Shown here: positions 61,757-64,000 of the stretch, piece after piece
Numbering within the stretch: position 1 is the stretch's first letter
How the letters are laid out: every line of letters starts with the position of its first letter
NCBI GenBank assembly: GCA_020437395.1
Contig: JAGQWJ010000002.1
Coordinates: 1-64,000 of the forward strand
Reading direction: 5' to 3'
Source of the DNA: Ignavibacteriota bacterium
GTDB taxonomy: Bacteria; Bacteroidota; Ignavibacteria; Kapaibacteriales; UBA2268
Length of the DNA: 64,000 nucleotides
The notes under the pieces: generated by a model
The model's input: only the letters and a program-made list of their open reading frames with translations
Databases searched by the model: none
What the model was told of the DNA's origin: nothing
Translations under genes and position numbers: made by a program

Positions 61757-62649
61757 TTTCGAGTAAAGATTGATTTTGCTATGTGACCAGCCATCTGAGG
61801 GTTCTCGTTCAGCCGTCTTATTGAATATCCATACCAATCTATTCCGTAAGGAGTATAAATTCGTACTTTATGACCGCTTGCTATTAATCTGTCTCTCAAA
61901 TATTCTGTTACTCCTAAGAGCATCTGAAATTCATACCTATCTTTTGAAAGATTTTTTTCTTTTATTAGATTTTCTGCATAATCAAGCAAAACATCGTCGT
62001 GAGTAGCAATGCAAACATAATATTCATTATCAAACATAAGATTTAATAATTTCTTATAATTGTCACGAATCTCTTCTTTTCCTTTGTATGCTAATGATGG
62101 TGATTCATTATATATTCCTTTACAAAGTCTAGTACTTGGTTTGTAATTGCTCATTGATTCGATATCAGTTATGCTTCGTTTTAAGTAAGCTTGTATTACA
62201 AAACCGACATTGTCAAAGTTCTCTTTTCTAAGTTTTTTATATATATCTAAAGTCTTTGTTGTGTAAGGTGTGTTCTCCATATCTAACCTCACAAATAACC
62301 CTAATACTTTTGCTTTTTGTACTATACTTCTTATATTGTCAAAAGCGAAGTCAAAATCTATTTCTAATCCCAATGAAGTTGGCTTTATTGAGAGGTAAGA
62401 ATCCAAGGAGTTGTTTTTTATTGCGTCTAACACAGCTAAACTCATTTCTGTTTCTTTTGCTGCTTGATGTTTGGAATTTACAAACTCACCTAGGGTATCA
62501 ATAGTAGTACATGCCCCTTTGGACTCCAAGCTTTTACAAACTTCAACTGCCTCTTCTAGGGTGGCTCCTGCTATATATTTTTTTGCGAATAAATAAATAA
62601 AAGACTTTGGAAAAAGTGGCAAAGCTTTAGTTATCAGTTTGTTTATCAT
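61753..62649 (-). CDS. Proline dehydrogenase
   Basis: A 298-residue FAD-dependent proline dehydrogenase of the monofunctional PutA/PRODH type. The core (beta/alpha)8 barrel has VRLDMENTPYTTKTLDIYKK, VIQAYLKRSITDIESM, RLCKGIYNESPSLAYKGKEE, FQMLLGV and HKVRIYTPYGIDWYGYSIRR, all family hallmarks. It oxidises proline to pyrroline-5-carboxylate and feeds electrons to the quinone pool. The stop overlaps the EEP lipoprotein ATG. A strong terminator precedes it on the other side, so it starts its own unit. Confidence 0.95.
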   Translation of the reverse strand: MINKLITKALPLFPKSFIYLFAKKYIAGATLEEAVEVCKSLESKGACTTIDTLGEFVNSKHQAAKETEMSLAVLDAIKNNSLDSYLSIKPTSLGLEIDFDFAFDNIRSIVQKAKVLGLFVRLDMENTPYTTKTLDIYKKLRKENFDNVGFVIQAYLKRSITDIESMSNYKPSTRLCKGIYNESPSLAYKGKEEIRDNYKKLLNLMFDNEYYVCIATHDDVLLDYAENLIKEKNLSKDRYEFQMLLGVTEYLRDRLIASGHKVRIYTPYGIDWYGYSIRRLNENPQMAGHIAKSIFTRK

Positions 62650-62662
62650 AAATTATTATCCC

Positions 62663-62699
62663 AAAAAAAATCCGCAATTAGAACAATTCCAATTGCGGA
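62663..62699 (-). terminator. Rho-independent terminator of the metzincin T9SS gene
   Basis: On the minus strand TCCGCAATT ... AATTGCGGA forms a perfect 9-bp stem followed by eight T. It lies 23 bases after the stop codon of the metzincin-like gene and 13 bases before the start of proline dehydrogenase. Confidence 0.93.
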
Positions 62700-62722
62700 A
62701 ATTAACTAAAAATATATTAAAA

Positions 62723-64000
62723 CTATCTAACAACTTTTAATTGTTTTACATCTTTATATTTATCTGATTCTATCATTAAGTAATAAGTTCCCGAAGGTAA
62801 TTCGGATATATCTATTTCAAGTGGTGTTTGACCTGTACCATAAAACTTGTTACCTATTAATTGGTATAATTTACCATCAGTACCAACAATTCTGATACTT
62901 GTTTCTACTAGTTGATTTCTACTATTGTTTATAACCAAAGTAAATACATTCCCTGCTGGATTCGGAGTAATTGAATTTATTCTAAATGCTTTTGAATATG
63001 ATTTACCAACAGAAGTTAAACCATCGAAATAGAATATACCTGTTTCGCCAATTGACTCAGTGTTTCCTGATACTTGGGCTCTTAATTCACCCAATTGACC
63101 AGGTATAATATTAGTATCGAATTTCCATTCAAATTCATTATTTTCTAAATCGACTTTATTATTAAATCGGGTCAACTGTTTCCATTCTCCCGATTGGTCA
63201 GCTCTGTAGAATAAATCAAATTCGCTGTTCACAAAATCAACATTGAACTTTACAGTATGTTCTTTCAGGTTAACATTAAGAGTATCGCCCATCATTGGAC
63301 TAGTTATCTCAACGTTCTCCTTACCTAACTCAAAAGGTACTGTTAAATTTACATTAGGAAACTCTTTAGATTCAACTAATAAAATAGCTTTGTCGGTAGC
63401 AATATCGGGGAAATTTACATTATTCAATGAATTGATTTCACCTTTACCTATTTCTTCGAAACTTTCACCATTATTTGTTGACAATTTAACAACAACTTCA
63501 CCTACGTTAAATCGAACCCAGCTTATTCTTTGATTCGCTAAGTATCCAATCTTATCACCTGGTTTTGGAAATTCTGCTGCAATTGAAAAGTCAGTTACTT
63601 CAAAATTTAATTCACTTTCGTCAAATACTGATGGGTCTGATGCTGACTCAATTCTAACTCTATACTTATTCCCAATTTCAGAAGGAATAGTCCAAGTATA
63701 AGTAGTGTCTTTGTCTGAATTTGCTATTCCTATTTCGGTCCAAGTATCTCCTTCATCACGAGAATAAAGCAATTTAGATGAACTCACATTTGCTGCAATA
63801 AATGCAATTTCTTCTTGAGAACCAGAGAAATATGTTTCACCTCCTATAGGACGTACTAATTTCACCACTGGTCCACTTGGTAATTCAACACAGTTTTTCA
63901 ATGCATCTTTTGCAGACTTTCTAATTCTAGCTTTCATTCTAGGATGAAATTTAAACTCGATACCTCCACTGAAATGACAATAACTCATTATTGTACCATT
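62723..64000 (-). CDS. C-terminal part of a metzincin-like protease with T9SS sorting domain
   Basis: The minus-strand frame stays open to the window edge; the internal ATG at 63988 is not the start. The first visible residues NGTIMSYCHFSGG match the Met-turn of reprolysin-like (M12B) metzincins, with Met in TIMSYCH. The HExxH zinc site should lie just beyond the window. Ig-like or choice-of-anchor domains follow (about 45-330), then a C-terminal T9SS type A sorting domain (SITPNPAGNVFTLVINNS to LPSGTYYLMIE). It is probably an exported surface protease. The proteolytic site is inferred because only the Met-turn is visible. Confidence 0.88.
   Translation of the reverse strand, partial: NGTIMSYCHFSGGIEFKFHPRMKARIRKSAKDALKNCVELPSGPVVKLVRPIGGETYFSGSQEEIAFIAANVSSSKLLYSRDEGDTWTEIGIANSDKDTTYTWTIPSEIGNKYRVRIESASDPSVFDESELNFEVTDFSIAAEFPKPGDKIGYLANQRISWVRFNVGEVVVKLSTNNGESFEEIGKGEINSLNNVNFPDIATDKAILLVESKEFPNVNLTVPFELGKENVEITSPMMGDTLNVNLKEHTVKFNVDFVNSEFDLFYRADQSGEWKQLTRFNNKVDLENNEFEWKFDTNIIPGQLGELRAQVSGNTESIGETGIFYFDGLTSVGKSYSKAFRINSITPNPAGNVFTLVINNSRNQLVETSIRIVGTDGKLYQLIGNKFYGTGQTPLEIDISELPSGTYYLMIESDKYKDVKQLKVVR

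Noticed and set aside
61757-61837. Extended N-terminus of the EEP protein
   Set aside because: It would place 27 non-hydrophobic residues before a clear lipoprotein signal and overlap proline dehydrogenase; the ATG at 61756 is the better start.
1-64000. CRISPR array
   Set aside because: I saw no series of regularly spaced identical repeats on either strand, and no cas-like genes.
1-64000. Insertion sequence or prophage
   Set aside because: No transposase, integrase or phage structural gene is evident; the only mobility signs are the repeats around mrr and the short dispersed repeat.

Overview
The window looks like a chromosomal segment of a low-GC (AT-rich) Gram-negative bacterium of the FCB group (Bacteroidota, Ignavibacteriota or Kapabacteria type). 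The support is: several secreted proteins ending in type IX secretion (T9SS) sorting domains; a single-cytochrome succinate dehydrogenase operon; SLBB and Wzi-type outer-membrane polysaccharide genes; OmpA-type barrels; genes that mostly lack Shine-Dalgarno sites; and promoter-like sequences of the Bacteroidota form TTG-N19/20-TAnnTTTG. I cannot fix the class or genus from the sequence alone.

Layout. 1-1020: the 5' part of a TonB-dependent receptor on the minus strand behind a clear TPP riboswitch, so probably a thiamine receptor. 1021-4485: small membrane and envelope genes (ABC-2-like permease, DedA, TRIC-type channel, a secreted unknown). 4700-7203: an accessory pocket (cupin, VOC protein, zinc-ribbon/alpha-CTD-like protein, Mrr-type nuclease) lying between two copies of a terminator-plus-promoter sequence, next to the sdhCAB operon (7236-10604). 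10823-12519: an NSS Na+ symporter with a 41-residue partner of the MetS type. 12629-20752: a plus-strand run of pseudouridine synthase, BatA-like VWA protein, PorW/SprE-like TPR lipoprotein, PAS histidine kinase, NtrC-type regulator and an acidic protein. 21275-24210: two T9SS cargo proteins. 24248-26268: ispE and a LolC/FtsX-like permease that appears to use a CTG start.

26290-46013 is a long plus-strand run. It begins with a CTP-dependent lipid kinase/cytidylyltransferase-like membrane protein, threonine aldolase, a hotdog thioesterase and a GH3 enzyme. It then becomes a cell-surface polysaccharide locus: rfbB, wecB, SLBB export protein, Wzi-like barrel, two tandem paralogous GT2 enzymes, an initiating sugar-phosphate transferase, a polyprenol-phosphate mannosyltransferase-like GT2, a GT2 fused to a decayed sugar-phosphate transferase, a GT4 and another GT2, with accA, a DedA/YqaA protein and a Nudix hydrolase embedded. 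No flippase, polymerase or Wzc kinase is present in the window. 46010-50669: two barrel/OmpA proteins and dxs. tRNA-Lys(TTT) follows with a visible promoter and terminator, then a 1003-residue FG-GAP/ASPIC T9SS protein.

54181-64000 holds a Popeye-like membrane cNMP-binding protein, an RNase Z-like MBL protein, a class V aminotransferase fold protein, a beta-CASP nuclease next to an ATP-cone/PD-(D/E)XK nuclease, a VWA-OmpA lipoprotein, an EEP-family lipoprotein translationally coupled to proline dehydrogenase, and the C-terminal part of a metzincin-like T9SS protease. The best candidates for undescribed biology are the ATP-cone nuclease/beta-CASP pair, the duplicated terminator-promoter unit around mrr, the zinc-ribbon/alpha-CTD protein and the glycosyltransferase-phosphotransferase fusion.
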